From NCBI GenBank assembly GCA_037179515.1, contig JAXCGZ010021341.1, positions 1 through 15,000 on the forward strand: a stretch of 15,000 nucleotides of DNA, written 5' to 3'. A model generated the notes under the pieces. The model had not been told where the DNA came from. It did no database searches and worked only from the letters and a program-made list of their open reading frames with translations. This DNA comes from Halocaridina rubra (lineage: Eukaryota > Arthropoda > Malacostraca > Decapoda > Atyidae). A program made the position numbers and the translations under genes. This document shows positions 1-8,248 of the stretch, piece by piece (position 1 is the first letter of the stretch; each line of letters starts with the position of its first letter).

Positions 1-2
1 AG

Positions 3-146
3 TGTAGAAAATTTATTGATGATCAGACCGTGAGCCACTGGCAGCATTATGCACGCATATGCATGAAACTTGTTGAAACCGGTATCGATCCACCAAGGAT
101 CACAGATGCCTGTTTCGCATTCAACTACGGCTACTGGCGCTTCTAG
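3..146 (+). CDS. Partial open frame of unknown identity, C-terminal end
   Basis: This frame is open from the left edge to a TAG at 144-146, giving 47 residues with a protein-like mix: three Cys, a central SHWQHY and MKLVETGID, and an aromatic end NYGYWRF. Its base composition is more balanced than the AT-rich sequence that follows it. I do not recognise the family. It could be the last exon of a plus-strand gene beginning left of the window, or a transposon remnant. No splice acceptor can be judged because the upstream bases are missing. It is in the same orientation as, and about 160 bp upstream of, the broken SENP8-like copy, but nothing shows that they belong together. Confidence 0.3.
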   Translation, partial: CRKFIDDQTVSHWQHYARICMKLVETGIDPPRITDACFAFNYGYWRF

Positions 147-304
147 CCCCGTTCCTCTGCCCGCCAACTTGATTAATGACACGGACAGATTCAGGAAGTG
201 TGAGGAATGGTGGGATTATTAATTAGGACTACTGCTTTAGTCTTCCTTGTAAAAGATAATATAAGTGTTAATTTTTGAGGCATTAAGAAAAAATAATCAC
301 GGTT

Positions 305-932
305 ATGAGGACAGAGTCATTTTAAGTTACCACCATTGTCTAATTTACATATTAACTCTTCTGGTCTTGGATGGCCAAAACAGGTTGAATGAATCTCTGA
401 TAGCCTTATTTTTTGAACATTTGCAACATGAGGTATTTGGCGGGATATCTCGTATTTTGTTCATAAGTCCCTAAGTTACCCAGCTGATCAAGTTGGGCGA
501 TCCAAAGGAGTTGCCGATCTTTTTGACTCTATGGAGGTCAGGTTTAAAGTTCAAATCATTCCCCCCATTAGTGATAATTCCTTTGTCATTGCGTCCGGAT
601 GGAGCCATTGGAGTCTTCTCATTTACTGTAAATACAACAATAAATGGTTTCATTAAGACTTTCAAAGAGGTTGCCGTTACAAAGATTCTCGTTGTTTAGT
701 GACCAGAATTAATACTTATTTTGAGAGAGCCATAACTGCCCCACTAGCAGATGCCAAGCGCACTCAGCAAGACAACGGCTATGACCGAGGTGCCTTCGTT
801 GTGGCTTATGCGTACTGGACTGCCGAACAGGCTGTGAAGGGATATGCCTTGGACACGTGTCACATCAACCGGCTCGAAGCCAACCAAATGAGAGATCTGA
901 TAGAAGCGCTCATGTACAGCCTGAAGAGTTGA
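305..932 (+). pseudogene. SENP8/NEDP1-like deneddylase (peptidase C48) pseudogene
   Basis: The intact family removes NEDD8 from cullins and other targets with a His-Asp-Cys triad. Similarity runs in order over nearly the whole protein. Near the start is VILSY (about 317-331), then LVLD and RLNES where the family has LLD and WLND, then FISP just before 472. VTQLIK follows the stop, then ISDNS and SHWSLLIY with the catalytic His at 606-608. The Asp is at 657-659, and QDNGYDRG at 768-791 contains the oxyanion Gln. The C-terminal helix MRDLIEALM ends at TGA 930-932. Lesions: TAA at 472-474 where Glu is usual; a one-base loss near 521, moving the frame from 1 to 3; TAA at 654-656 where the family has Tyr (HYDS); CGA (Arg) at 786-788 in place of the nucleophilic Cys; the expected Trp is Arg. 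The initiating ATG at 305 is out of frame with the following similarity, suggesting another one-base loss. The match is intronless, but SENP8 coding sequence can be a single exon, so this does not prove a retrocopy. No poly(A) tail is seen. Family assignment rests on motif order recognised by eye. Confidence 0.85.
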
Positions 933-1295
933 AGCCACGAGTGTATATCCACACCCCTTTTAATTGCCTTCATAAACAGCATGTTGTCACTTATGTTGCT
1001 GGCTGTGTGCATGTGTGTGATTTGCTCTTGTTTCTTGGCTTTTTAAATAACTTTGTTTCATGGAGTAATTATTGAATTGCCTCAGTTTTGATGTGGTGTT
1101 AACTTTTTTATTTATATATTTAGAGTGAAGAACTTTTCGTGAAGTTGCGAGTACTTAATTTTGCTCATATTCACTTAACACTTTTGGCTTCAATGTTTTG
1201 AAGCTTGACTTACCTCACGTTTCGCCATAGATATGGTATGCAAGATGTCTACGTATAATTATTTACTAATTCGTTATATATTAAGAACCATAAGT
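933..1295. other. Non-coding stretch, nothing recognised
   Basis: This AT-rich sequence lies between the SENP8-like pseudogene and the first family B repeat. No coding frame with recognisable content, tandem repeat or poly(A) tract is seen. Confidence 0.5.
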
Positions 1296-1470
1296 CCGCC
1301 TTCAAGGGGGAAGCCCGAATCAAAGCAAACAGAAAAACCTGGCTCTGTGGGAGGAAATACTGTACAGTAGGAGTGGATTCCCAGTCCCCTCGCTCTGCCC
1401 ATTAAATCAACTCTTACGACAGGCAGGAGAGCATGGAACAGTGTTCTTGTCCCCTTTTCTCATGGGGTTA
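1296..1470 (+). repeat. SINE-like interspersed repeat, family B, copy 1
   Basis: This is one of three copies in the window (others near 6711 and 12299), all in the same orientation. Shared blocks in order are: a head with a tRNA-like GAATCAAAGC (GAGTCAAAGC in the others), a CTCTGTGGGA block, the well-kept GGATTCCCAGTCCCCT, a block ending CTCTTACGACAGGCAGG (CTTTTACGACACGCAGG elsewhere), and a pyrimidine-rich end with a short CCCC/GGGG hairpin near 1450-1467. No open frame is shared, so this is a non-coding retroposon type. The central conserved block recalls core-domain SINE superfamilies of invertebrates, but I cannot name the family. No clear target-site duplication was found. Confidence 0.65.
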
Positions 1471-1520
1471 ATAATTCATGAAAGTGCTATATTGTAAACA
1501 AAGCACTTTCAGCAGAAAAG

Positions 1521-1634
<114 letters not shown>

Positions 1635-1711
1635 TGTAAAAAAGCACAGAGAGAGATTATGTGGAAAAAGTTCATAGATTATAAGAAATAAGTAGAGAGA
1701 GAGAGAGAGAT

Positions 1712-3189
1712 AATGTTGAAAGAGGTTGTTTTAGATAATATCTGAAGTAACATATCTTTTGATGCCAAGTAAATTACACTATAGCAACTAAAATTTCCAT
1801 TTCCTGAAAATTTATATCCAACGTGCTTGTTTAAATATGAATAAAAATGTGAAATCAGACAAATCCTGAAAGTTTGTTTCAGTGTGCCACGTGAAAGGCA
1901 TTGAGGTTTTCACTGTAAATGTAAAACTGGAGCTTTTCATTGTGAATGTAAAACTTGGATTGTCTGTCCAGAATAAGAAAAAAAAAAAAGAGACACCTTT
2001 TTCAGATGAGTAAATATGTAATTTTTGTAGGATTATGAATATAATACATGGGGGCTCTACAGTTTTATGATCCGATGCATAAAATATAAAGCAGTTATCT
2101 AAAATATACAATAAATAGCCTCTTTTTTATCATTGTGTCTTTTTATGACTTCTGTTTTGTGCACTGTACATTTGCAGTAATTTGCCATCACATTTTCATA
2201 GTACCAATCACATTTAAGGTTCCTGATCTATTCTCAAATTATTTTTAATATATGTAATTACATTTTTTAAAATTATTTTCGTATGCACATATTTCTTTTT
2301 AGCATTCAATACTTTTTAAAACTATAAATCTATATGTGTAGTACTGCCAAGTAATGGCCAGTCATATCTTTTATATTTCTTACCAAATCTGCTCACTACC
2401 CAGACATGCTAATTTACCCATTCTAGAACCAATGTTCATTAAATGTAGATGCAAATAACACATATCTAACTGTTAAAAAGGTCACAAAATAAAGCCTTAG
2501 AACTAAACCCGTATGCATACACCATGATTTTTCATCACTGGATTCATTCTAATACTGTGCTGAGGTGATCAAAAGTAGAACACAACAGTTTAAGACAAAA
2601 ATATTCTCATAAACACTTTTTTTGACAAACAAACTGCAAACATAAGCAAATTAACCCACTATGGCATATTCTCTTCAACCAGTTGAAGATATAAAGATAA
2701 AAATTCAGCACGTTATGACTCAACACACAAAAGCTTAACAGCATACTGGATAATATCAGTAGTGAAAATTTAAAATTTATTTTCATACATTTTAAATGGC
2801 CTCCTACCCTCCCCTTCAGCCAAACCTATCCTCCCATATATACTTTTCTATATAATTTATTATATTTTACACAATATAATTAGTTTATTTGAAAAACTAC
2901 AAAAAAATGTGACTATTCAGACACATCTTCGAATTGCTTTATTGGCAATCTTAAAGCTATCAAAAAATTTTAATAAATGATGTCTTGCATTGTCTATATA
3001 CATAGTTTTTCCTTCAGAGCATATATGACTATATGATTTATTTACAGTATATGACATTTATAAGTGTCCATGGAGAATTTATATATAGAATGATTGTGAC
3101 AACTTGGAATATGGACAGACAGTTATTCTGACTAATATGTAGCAAATATTATGTATTTTGTAAAAATTCTCTTGCAAAGGAATTGGTAA
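1712..3189. other. AT-rich non-coding stretch
   Basis: About 1.5 kb of AT-rich sequence with scattered A- and T-runs (for example the A-run at about 1978-1989). No frame longer than about 100 codons, no protein motif, and no interspersed repeat shared with the rest of the window was recognised. It could be intergenic, lying downstream of the minus-strand CAP gene. Confidence 0.5.
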
Positions 3190-3745
3190 TATCCATGGCC
3201 AAAAGTCCACTGAATTACAATGCAAACCAAGGATGGACTTTAACCTGTGGGTATGGGGGGCCCACAGTGGAAGAAACTTATACCTAGACTCTCATCAAGG
3301 ACTTGGTACTGATCATAGCCAAGAGTCTACTGAATGCAACCCATGGATAGACTATAAGTTATCGGTGTGGGGTGGCCACAGTAGAAGTAACTCTTACTTG
3401 GACTCTCACCGAGGACTTAGTACTGATCACAGACAAAAGGCCACTGAATGTAAAGCAAGGATTGACTTTAAAGTGTGGGTGTGAGGGCCACAGTCGAAGT
3501 AATTTTTATATGGACTATTGGAAAGGACTTATTACTGATCATGGCCAAGAGTCCACTGAATGCAACCCTAGGGATGGGCTTTTAACTTGTGGGTGTAAGG
3601 TTCACAATAGAAGTAACCCTTACATGGACTCTTGCAAAGGATTTAGTACTAGTCATGGCCAAGAGTCCACTGAATGTAACCCATGGATGGACTTTAACTT
3701 GTGGGTGTGTGGACCAAAGTGGGAGGACCCCTTACCTAGACAATA
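3190..3745. repeat. Minisatellite, period 113-114 bp, about five copies
   Basis: The anchor GGATGGACTTTAAC (with variants) begins at 3231, 3345, 3459, 3572 and 3685, giving spacings of 114, 114, 113 and 113. Each unit also has TGGGTGTGGGG-like and CACAGTNGAAG blocks, a GGACT..CTTAGTACTGATCA block, and GCCAAGAGTCCACTGAATG. Copies differ by substitutions, so the array is old enough to have diverged. The period is not a multiple of three, so the short frames across it switch phase from copy to copy and are unlikely to be coding. Confidence 0.93.
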
Positions 3746-3853
3746 TTTTAGTTTGGGTGACATCTAACCAAAACAGATGGAACTCAAATCATGTACTGAA
3801 ATTTTGTTCTAAACTTGGCTGAAATGCATTATAGTATAAAATCTTAATAATAC

Positions 3854-3859
3854 TTTAAT
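3854..3859 (-). promoter_or_regulatory. Possible poly(A) signal ATTAAA for the minus-strand His-rich exon
   Basis: The minus strand reads ATTAAA about 310 bp beyond the TAG at 4168-4170. It is the first common poly(A) signal variant I noticed downstream of that stop. The region is AT-rich, so a chance match is quite possible. Confidence 0.25.
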
Positions 3860-4167
3860 TGCATTAAATTTTTGGATTTTTTTTTTCAAAGACATCTCTT
3901 GTGCTGGCTGATGAAATCTAAAGGGCATTCTAAGTACAATGTAAATAATTCCTAAAAATCTACTACTGGTAAACTAACAACTAATAACCTATTATCATAT
4001 ACATATCACAACAGTTTACAGGACAACACACTGCATTATAATGAATATAACTTAGAATTACAAAAGCATACGTGATTGGTAACTGATCGGTGAAAATATT
4101 TCACAGAAATGAAATGAGTGAAATTAAGAGTGAAAAAATACAAGTATACAGACTTTCCTCATTGGTT

Positions 4168-4568
4168 CTATCCTCGGAATCGATTGATAATATTCAAAGG
4201 ATTGAGGATTTTCATCAAACCCATGAAAGGTTTTTGAATTCCCTCCATGAGGAAATCAGTAGGCCTCATGAAATCGTGATCGTCTTCAAGCTCGTGGTAT
4301 TCGTTTTCACTAAATGGAGTCATCATGGGATGGTGAGGAGCGTGGTCCATTAACATGGGATGAGGGCTTTGACCTAAAATAGCATGGGGGCTGGGTGGGG
4401 GTAACATCTGGTGGTGAGGGGCCTCCATCATATGGTGATGACCCACTTCTACCATCTGGTGATGATGCCCATCGGAGAAGAGGCTGTTGGAAAGTGGCGG
4501 TGCCGGAGGAGGTTGCAAAAAGGATGAGCTCTTGGAGCAAGGTGATGGTTGGCTGACAGCATCTGTTT
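4168..4568 (-). CDS. Candidate terminal exon encoding a His/Met/Pro-rich tail
   Basis: On the minus strand a 3' splice site with a strong pyrimidine tract (CTTTCCTCTTTCAACAG, AG at 4570-4569) opens a frame that runs to TAG at 4170-4168, about 132 codons. The order is: a Ser/Pro-rich start (PSPCSKSSSFLQPPPAPP); a low-complexity block with about 15 His and a dozen Met in HHH, HHHMM and HPM clusters; an acidic patch (ENEYHELEDDHDF); and an amphipathic-looking end (MGLMKILNPLNIINRF). The splice phase (two bases before the first full codon) fits exon 5930-6033 of the CAP gene if that exon uses a GC donor. I do not recognise a family. His/Met-rich tracts often bind metal ions, but here that is inference. 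It may instead be the last exon of another gene, or a neutral open stretch with biased composition. An ATG at 4591-4593 in the same frame would allow a stand-alone 141-residue frame, but it has no signal peptide. Confidence 0.5.
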
Positions 4569-5030
4569 CTGTTGAAAGAGGAAAGAATGACAATAAAGAC
4601 AGTCAAGATAATGATGAAAACCGTGATAATGGCTATTCGTATACTAAGGTAGCAATGGCCTCTGTAAGGGGTTTGGCCAAATCAGAGTAACTTCCCAGTT
4701 GGGGTTCTGCGTGTAGTGTTCCTACTAGATTGCCCTTGCATGTCTTGATCCAACATGGAAGATAAAATGAAGCTTGAGAATTTCATCACCTTGCCTCGCC
4801 CCATTTTTCTGACTTTTACAACACTAATGGAAATATGGAGGCTGTATCCTTCTTTCCTGCCCCAGGAGGTATATATGCATGGCAAATGAGAAAATAATAT
4901 CCAAAGCTATTTGTATATAAAAAGTAAAGCATATCTAACACAGCTGCTCTATGTGGAACAGTGCATACTCATTGCTTCCTTGTCTAACTACCTTGTGGGT
5001 GACCCAAGCAGGGTGGTAGAGGGGGAATGT
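4569..5030 (-). other. Presumed intron sequence, nothing recognised
   Basis: This stretch lies between the candidate His-rich exon and the GC-richer block that leads into the retroelement piece. Short frames are present on both strands but show no motif or composition suggesting a gene. Confidence 0.35.
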
Positions 5031-5392
5031 GGCAACCCTTCATCCCCAAGGAGCTAAGAGTAACGAGGTATGTGAGGATCGTGGTGCATCAGTGTTTCTT
5101 GGCTCCGCCACCCCCCTTACAAGGGAAAATGGGACATTGCATATTGACTTATGAGATCAGCAGGGAGAGAAACATCATAAACATCAATCCACTTCGCGAT
5201 GGATCTGTAGTGGCAGCATCTTTGTCGTTGGTTTACCCTCTGGAGCTACAGCTCAGAAAATGAGGAGCAAAGGATCCACTCTGCCACAACCAACCCCTGC
5301 CCCTCACAGAGCATAAGAACCTAGGAGAGGCGTTTGTAAACCAGGAATTACTCAATTCTCAACACAGAACACACACAAAAATTCTTTCTACA
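5030..5392 (+). mobile_element. Possible 5' untranslated part of a non-LTR retroelement
   Basis: This roughly 360-bp block is clearly less AT-rich than its flanks and lies directly upstream of the ATG that starts the 2A-containing frame. LINE promoters and 5' untranslated regions are often more GC-rich than a decapod-like background. The 77-codon frame inside it (5027-5263) shows no recognisable domain. The link to the element is by position and composition only. Confidence 0.35.
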
Positions 5393-5690
5393 ATGAGAAA
5401 TAATTCTCTGGCTGTCATATCTCGAAGATTATTTCTAGTCGGAGACACAGAGAACAATCCAGGACCCAGCAACAAAACACTATTGTCCAACATGCTCCAC
5501 ACCCATCACTTAGAACTGACACATCAAAAGTTCAGTTTTATCCAACTCATGCAGAAATTGTACTCATTTCACCTGTACAATCACTTGATAACATGCAACA
5601 ATACACAAACACTGCCCTAATCGTGGTATTCCCTAGAATACCGTCCTCATACTCCTTCCACACCCTCATCCCCTCATTCTGACCATCTTT
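5393..5690 (+). mobile_element. 5' end of non-LTR retrotransposon ORF1 with a 2A-like motif, decayed
   Basis: From ATG 5393 the frame encodes a basic-hydrophobic stretch (VISRRLFLVG) followed by GDTENNPGP, which matches the 2A consensus DxExNPGP exactly. In known cases this motif makes the ribosome skip a peptide bond between G and P. 2A-like sequences at the start of ORFs are documented in non-LTR retrotransposons (for example trypanosome L1Tc and CR1/L2-type elements of invertebrates), where hydrophobic residues precede the motif as here. After the motif this frame ends at about 5618. An overlapping frame, shifted by one base, reads on as ordinary-looking protein (EIVLISPVQS and IVVFPRIPSS) to about 5675, suggesting an indel soon after the motif. 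No reverse transcriptase follows, so this is a 5' fragment. It sits in the presumed last intron of the CAP gene, on the opposite strand. Confidence 0.55.
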
Positions 5691-5771
5691 GACACACCAC
5701 CAACATCACTAACATCCATACCCTCACCTAAACCATCAATATGACCTACTGTCACTCTGTCACACAAGTAC

Positions 5772-5777
5772 TTTATT
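5772..5777 (-). promoter_or_regulatory. Poly(A) signal AATAAA for a short CAP gene transcript
   Basis: The minus strand reads AATAAA about 140 bp beyond the in-frame TAA at 5918-5916 that would end the CAP gene if exon 5916-6033 is terminal. The distance suits a short 3' untranslated region. Confidence 0.4.
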
Positions 5778-5915
5778 ATTTCTCTGGATAATGTTATTCA
5801 CATTTATATAATAAATTTCAAGAGCTAAGTATGGAAGGAAATTAGAGATAAATATTTTGAAATAATTGTATAAAAATCAATTATGGTTTTAATCTAGTAT
5901 CCAAATCCTAAAAAA

Positions 5916-6033
5916 TTAGAAATACTTGCCACAGAGTCCTTGAAATGTTGGCGATGAGCGAAGTCCGTCGTTGACACAATATGGCTGTCCAGGATATCCC
6001 AGTTTGTACATGGATCCTCCAATGACGTTTCCT
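5916..6033 (-). CDS. CAP-superfamily protein, C-terminal exon
   Basis: The minus strand has an acceptor at GTGTTGCTTGCATAG (AG 6035-6034), then a single base that completes the Gly codon split from exon 8148-8248. The frame reads GNVIGGSMYKLGYPG, then QPYCVNDG, and ends PTFQGLC. CAP proteins of the arthropod antigen-5 type have this arrangement after the core: a GN..G..Y..G block, a Cys, a short loop and a final GLC Cys that closes a disulphide. The frame continues three residues past that Cys to TAA at 5918-5916, which is a normal place for such a protein to end. Alternatively, the exon stops at 5930, because the next bases on the minus strand are GCAAGT, an exact match to the GC-type donor consensus, and this leaves one base, matching the phase of exon 4168-4568. 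A weaker GT donor at 5925-5924 leaves two bases and does not fit the main acceptor there. Both 3' ends may be used. Confidence 0.8.
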
Positions 6034-6130
6034 CTATGCAAGCAACACATAATCAAATGCAATACAATGATCATAAATTAACGGATGTGAAATACCAAAA
6101 CAATTTAAAAGTTTCACGAAAAGTGTGATC

Positions 6131-6321
6131 GGCTTTATGCCATGGACTCCCTTTTCTACTAAGGGCTAGGATGGTGCCTTCTTGCAAAGGACTTAGGTTT
6201 TTGGCAAGTACAATTTCTACCATGCGTGAACGCCCTATCTAACCTTACACCATGGTGGGCCGAGAACCCTCAACCAGACAAATCGAAGTCGCCAGCATTA
6301 ACGCTCAGCCACGATGACCAC
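6131..6321 (-). repeat. tRNA-derived SINE-like repeat, family A, copy 1 (longest head)
   Basis: Read on the minus strand, this copy begins with a tRNA-like head: GTGGCTGAGCG resembles an A box, and GGTTGAGGGTTCTCGGCC lies where a B box should be. The head recalls tRNA-Ser or tRNA-Leu, which have the same GTGGCNGAG start. It is followed by the body shared with the copies at 11240, 12715 and 14608, including GTCCTTTGCAAGAAGGCACC, a CCTAGCCCTTAGTAGAAAAG block and a GGGAGTCC end. Copies differ by many substitutions. It is a non-coding element lying in the CAP gene intron, in the same orientation as the gene. Confidence 0.75.
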
Positions 6322-6710
6322 AAGTTTCACTACAGTTGCTGATATTAAACGAAATATGGTAACTAAATGAAGCCTCTTTCAAAATGAGATCACTGTAAAA
6401 TATGCCTAGAGACAAAATACTCTTTGGGAAAACCTGGCTTATCCACTGTGATAGATATGTTGCCAATCCCACAGAAAGGCATTCTGATTAGATGATTAAG
6501 ATTTTTTAGGTTTGTAACCTTTTGTGCTGCTTTTGATGCTGGTGTGTGACCTTATACATTACCAATGTGTCTGCAGCTGATCCTGCAACTACTATAGGGA
6601 GTTATTACATAATTCTTCCACACTTCTGCAGAAGCTATCATCAATATATTTAGGTGAACAATGCATTTCCACTCTGTATGTCTATCAATATATATACAAG
6701 AGCATTATTC

Positions 6711-6880
6711 CCCCTTATAAGGTGAGCGGCTGAGTCAAAGCAAAATAACTTGACTCTCTGTGGGAAGAAGATACTGAGGAAGGGATTCCCAGTCCCCTAG
6801 CTCAGTTATATTTAGTCGACTTTTACGACACGCAGGGGAACACCGAGGAAGTATTCTTGCTCCCTTTCTTTATCAATCGC
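6711..6880 (+). repeat. SINE-like interspersed repeat, family B, copy 2
   Basis: This copy has the full head, CCCCTTATAAGG then GCGGCTGAGTCAAAGC, which resembles a Pol III A box. A TTGACTCTCTGTGGGA block, GGGATTCCCAGTCCCCT, TTTTACGACACGCAGGGG and a pyrimidine-rich end follow. It matches the copies at 1296 and 12299 block by block. It lies in the CAP gene intron in the opposite orientation to the gene. Confidence 0.75.
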
Positions 6881-7234
6881 TGTTTATACTGATTTAAATA
6901 TTTTTCTCTTCTATAGACATAAATCGTACATATATACAATAGTAAATGAAGAGAGCTTAAATGGTCATGTAAGATAATAATGCGTAACAATAAGAAAAGC
7001 AAACAAAACCGAAATATATAATAATGTTAAAAGTAATAAGCAAGGATTCGTAAAACAATTACGAAATATATAATAATGACAGAAGTAATAAACATAGAAC
7101 CAGAAAGATTTTCTTAACTCAAAAACTATGATGCCCAAAACTCTAAAATCAAAGAAAGAGAATAGGATGATTAAGCACTTTATAGAGACAGTTAGGTTAG
7201 GTGAGATTAGGGTATGTTCTCGAAATAAAAAAAA

Positions 7235-7307
7235 TTGGCGCCAAAACGTCCGTTGTCAAATGATTTGTCGCCAAAATGGGTTTAGCGCCCAAACAGCTGC
7301 GCCGAAA
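7235..7307. repeat. Cluster of GCGCCAAAA-type words
   Basis: TTGGCGCCAAAA (7235-7246, palindromic core), TTGTCGCCAAAA (7265-7276), TAGCGCCCAAAC (7283-7294) and TGCGCCGAAAT (about 7298) follow each other within about 70 bp of otherwise AT-rich intron. The spacing is irregular. It looks like a degenerate short tandem repeat. The first word also fits the E2F binding consensus TTTSGCGC, but no function is shown. Confidence 0.5.
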
Positions 7308-8147
7308 TGTATTAAGCCCTCCGGAAAACGGTAGTCTTTGGATTTGTTAAAGATTTCTGGTCAATTTAGTCGTCGCAGTTAAATAGGAACTAATAACAAA
7401 TATCTTGATTATAAGTTCTAAAAAAGGCATTTGCCATCGTCAACATAATACAGGTATAATATATATTTGTCCAGCCTCCATGAAAATAGTAATATTTGAG
7501 GAAATCACAAAAATAAAGGTATTTGGTTTCTATGCAGTTTTTGTTAGCTTCTCTAAATTTCAATTTACATTATCTAAAAAATCCAATACTAAGAGAAACA
7601 TTTTAAAAAACCGTTTTTATAAGTGTGACAACGAGACAGGCGAGAGAACTGCCCTCATCAGGCCCAGGAACCAGGAAAACACTGCGACGAGGAAAAAGCA
7701 GAAGCTTAATGACAAGGTATAAATAAGAGAGTAAGTAAAAGCGTCACATTTGTTCATTTACTAGCAAACTAAACGTGTTCTGCCCTAGGACGTTGCATGA
7801 ACTCATGGAGAATTGAGCATGGAACAGCTGAACTAACATTGTTCACGCGTGGGGCATGAGAAAATTCATACAATACGCTCATACATGAATATTCTAGTAT
7901 GCGCAGTGCACTTATGGAGCACTTAAATGCAACACAAAGGGCAAATTTAGCAGTAAAATATGGTAAAATCCCTACCAATTTATTCAAAATGAAACTAATT
8001 TCTCACATATATTTGAATAATGAATTTTACATCTTAGTATATTAAGTACGTGTGCATAAAACAAATCTTATCCAAGGATATACTTTCAAGGCACTATAAT
8101 CTGTGCTATTAAAATAATGAAACTTATTTACAAAAGTATAATCTTAC

Positions 8148-8248
8148 CCCGGGGCGTAGTTGCAAACATAAATCTTGGTGTAACCTCTGGACGGATCTTT
8201 GTAGTATGCATAGCCACATCCAACGAGGTACGTATCAGCCCAGACCAT
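8148..8248 (-). CDS. CAP-superfamily (CRISP/SCP/antigen 5-like) protein, internal exon
   Basis: On the minus strand this 101-bp exon encodes MVWADTYLVGCGYAYY, then KDPSRGYTKIYVCNYAPG. This matches the signature end of the CAP core: [H-x-TQ] M-V-W-A-x-T-x-x-V-G-C-G, followed by the beta strand ending V-C-N-Y-x-P-x-G-N. The two Cys and the Trp are present. The acceptor is CTGATTGTCAATAG (AG 8250-8249), and the bases just upstream read TAG in frame, so the exon must start here. The donor is GG|GTAAGATT (8147-8146). CAP proteins are mostly secreted and act in reproduction, immunity or as venom components; the role here is unknown. The upstream part of the domain (His, Glu and WA..C motifs) and the signal peptide must lie in exons further right; none were recognised. 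Confidence 0.87.

Larger units (their letters stand above)
6034..8147 (-). other. Intron of the CAP gene
   Basis: Bordered on the minus strand by donor GG|GTAAGATT (GT at 8147-8146) and acceptor TTGCTTGCATAG (AG at 6035-6034). The exons on either side join in frame within the expected motif (NYAPG then GN). The intron of about 2.1 kb holds a family A and a family B SINE-like copy, a TTAGG-like stretch, a cluster of GCGCCAAAA words near 7235-7307, and otherwise AT-rich sequence. A plus-strand frame at 7405-7722 has no recognised motif. Confidence 0.75.

Noticed and set aside
3233..3822. Overlapping plus-strand frames with repeated MDFNLWVWG-like peptides
   Set aside because: They follow the 113-bp minisatellite, whose period is not a multiple of three, so the repeated peptide jumps between frames.
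4310..4690. Other frames over the His-rich exon on both strands
   Set aside because: They are shadow frames. The minus frame ending at 4168 is the only one with a good splice border and a coherent biased composition.
7405..7722. 105-residue plus-strand frame within the CAP intron
   Set aside because: AT-driven Lys/Ile/Phe composition, no motif, and antisense to a well supported intron.
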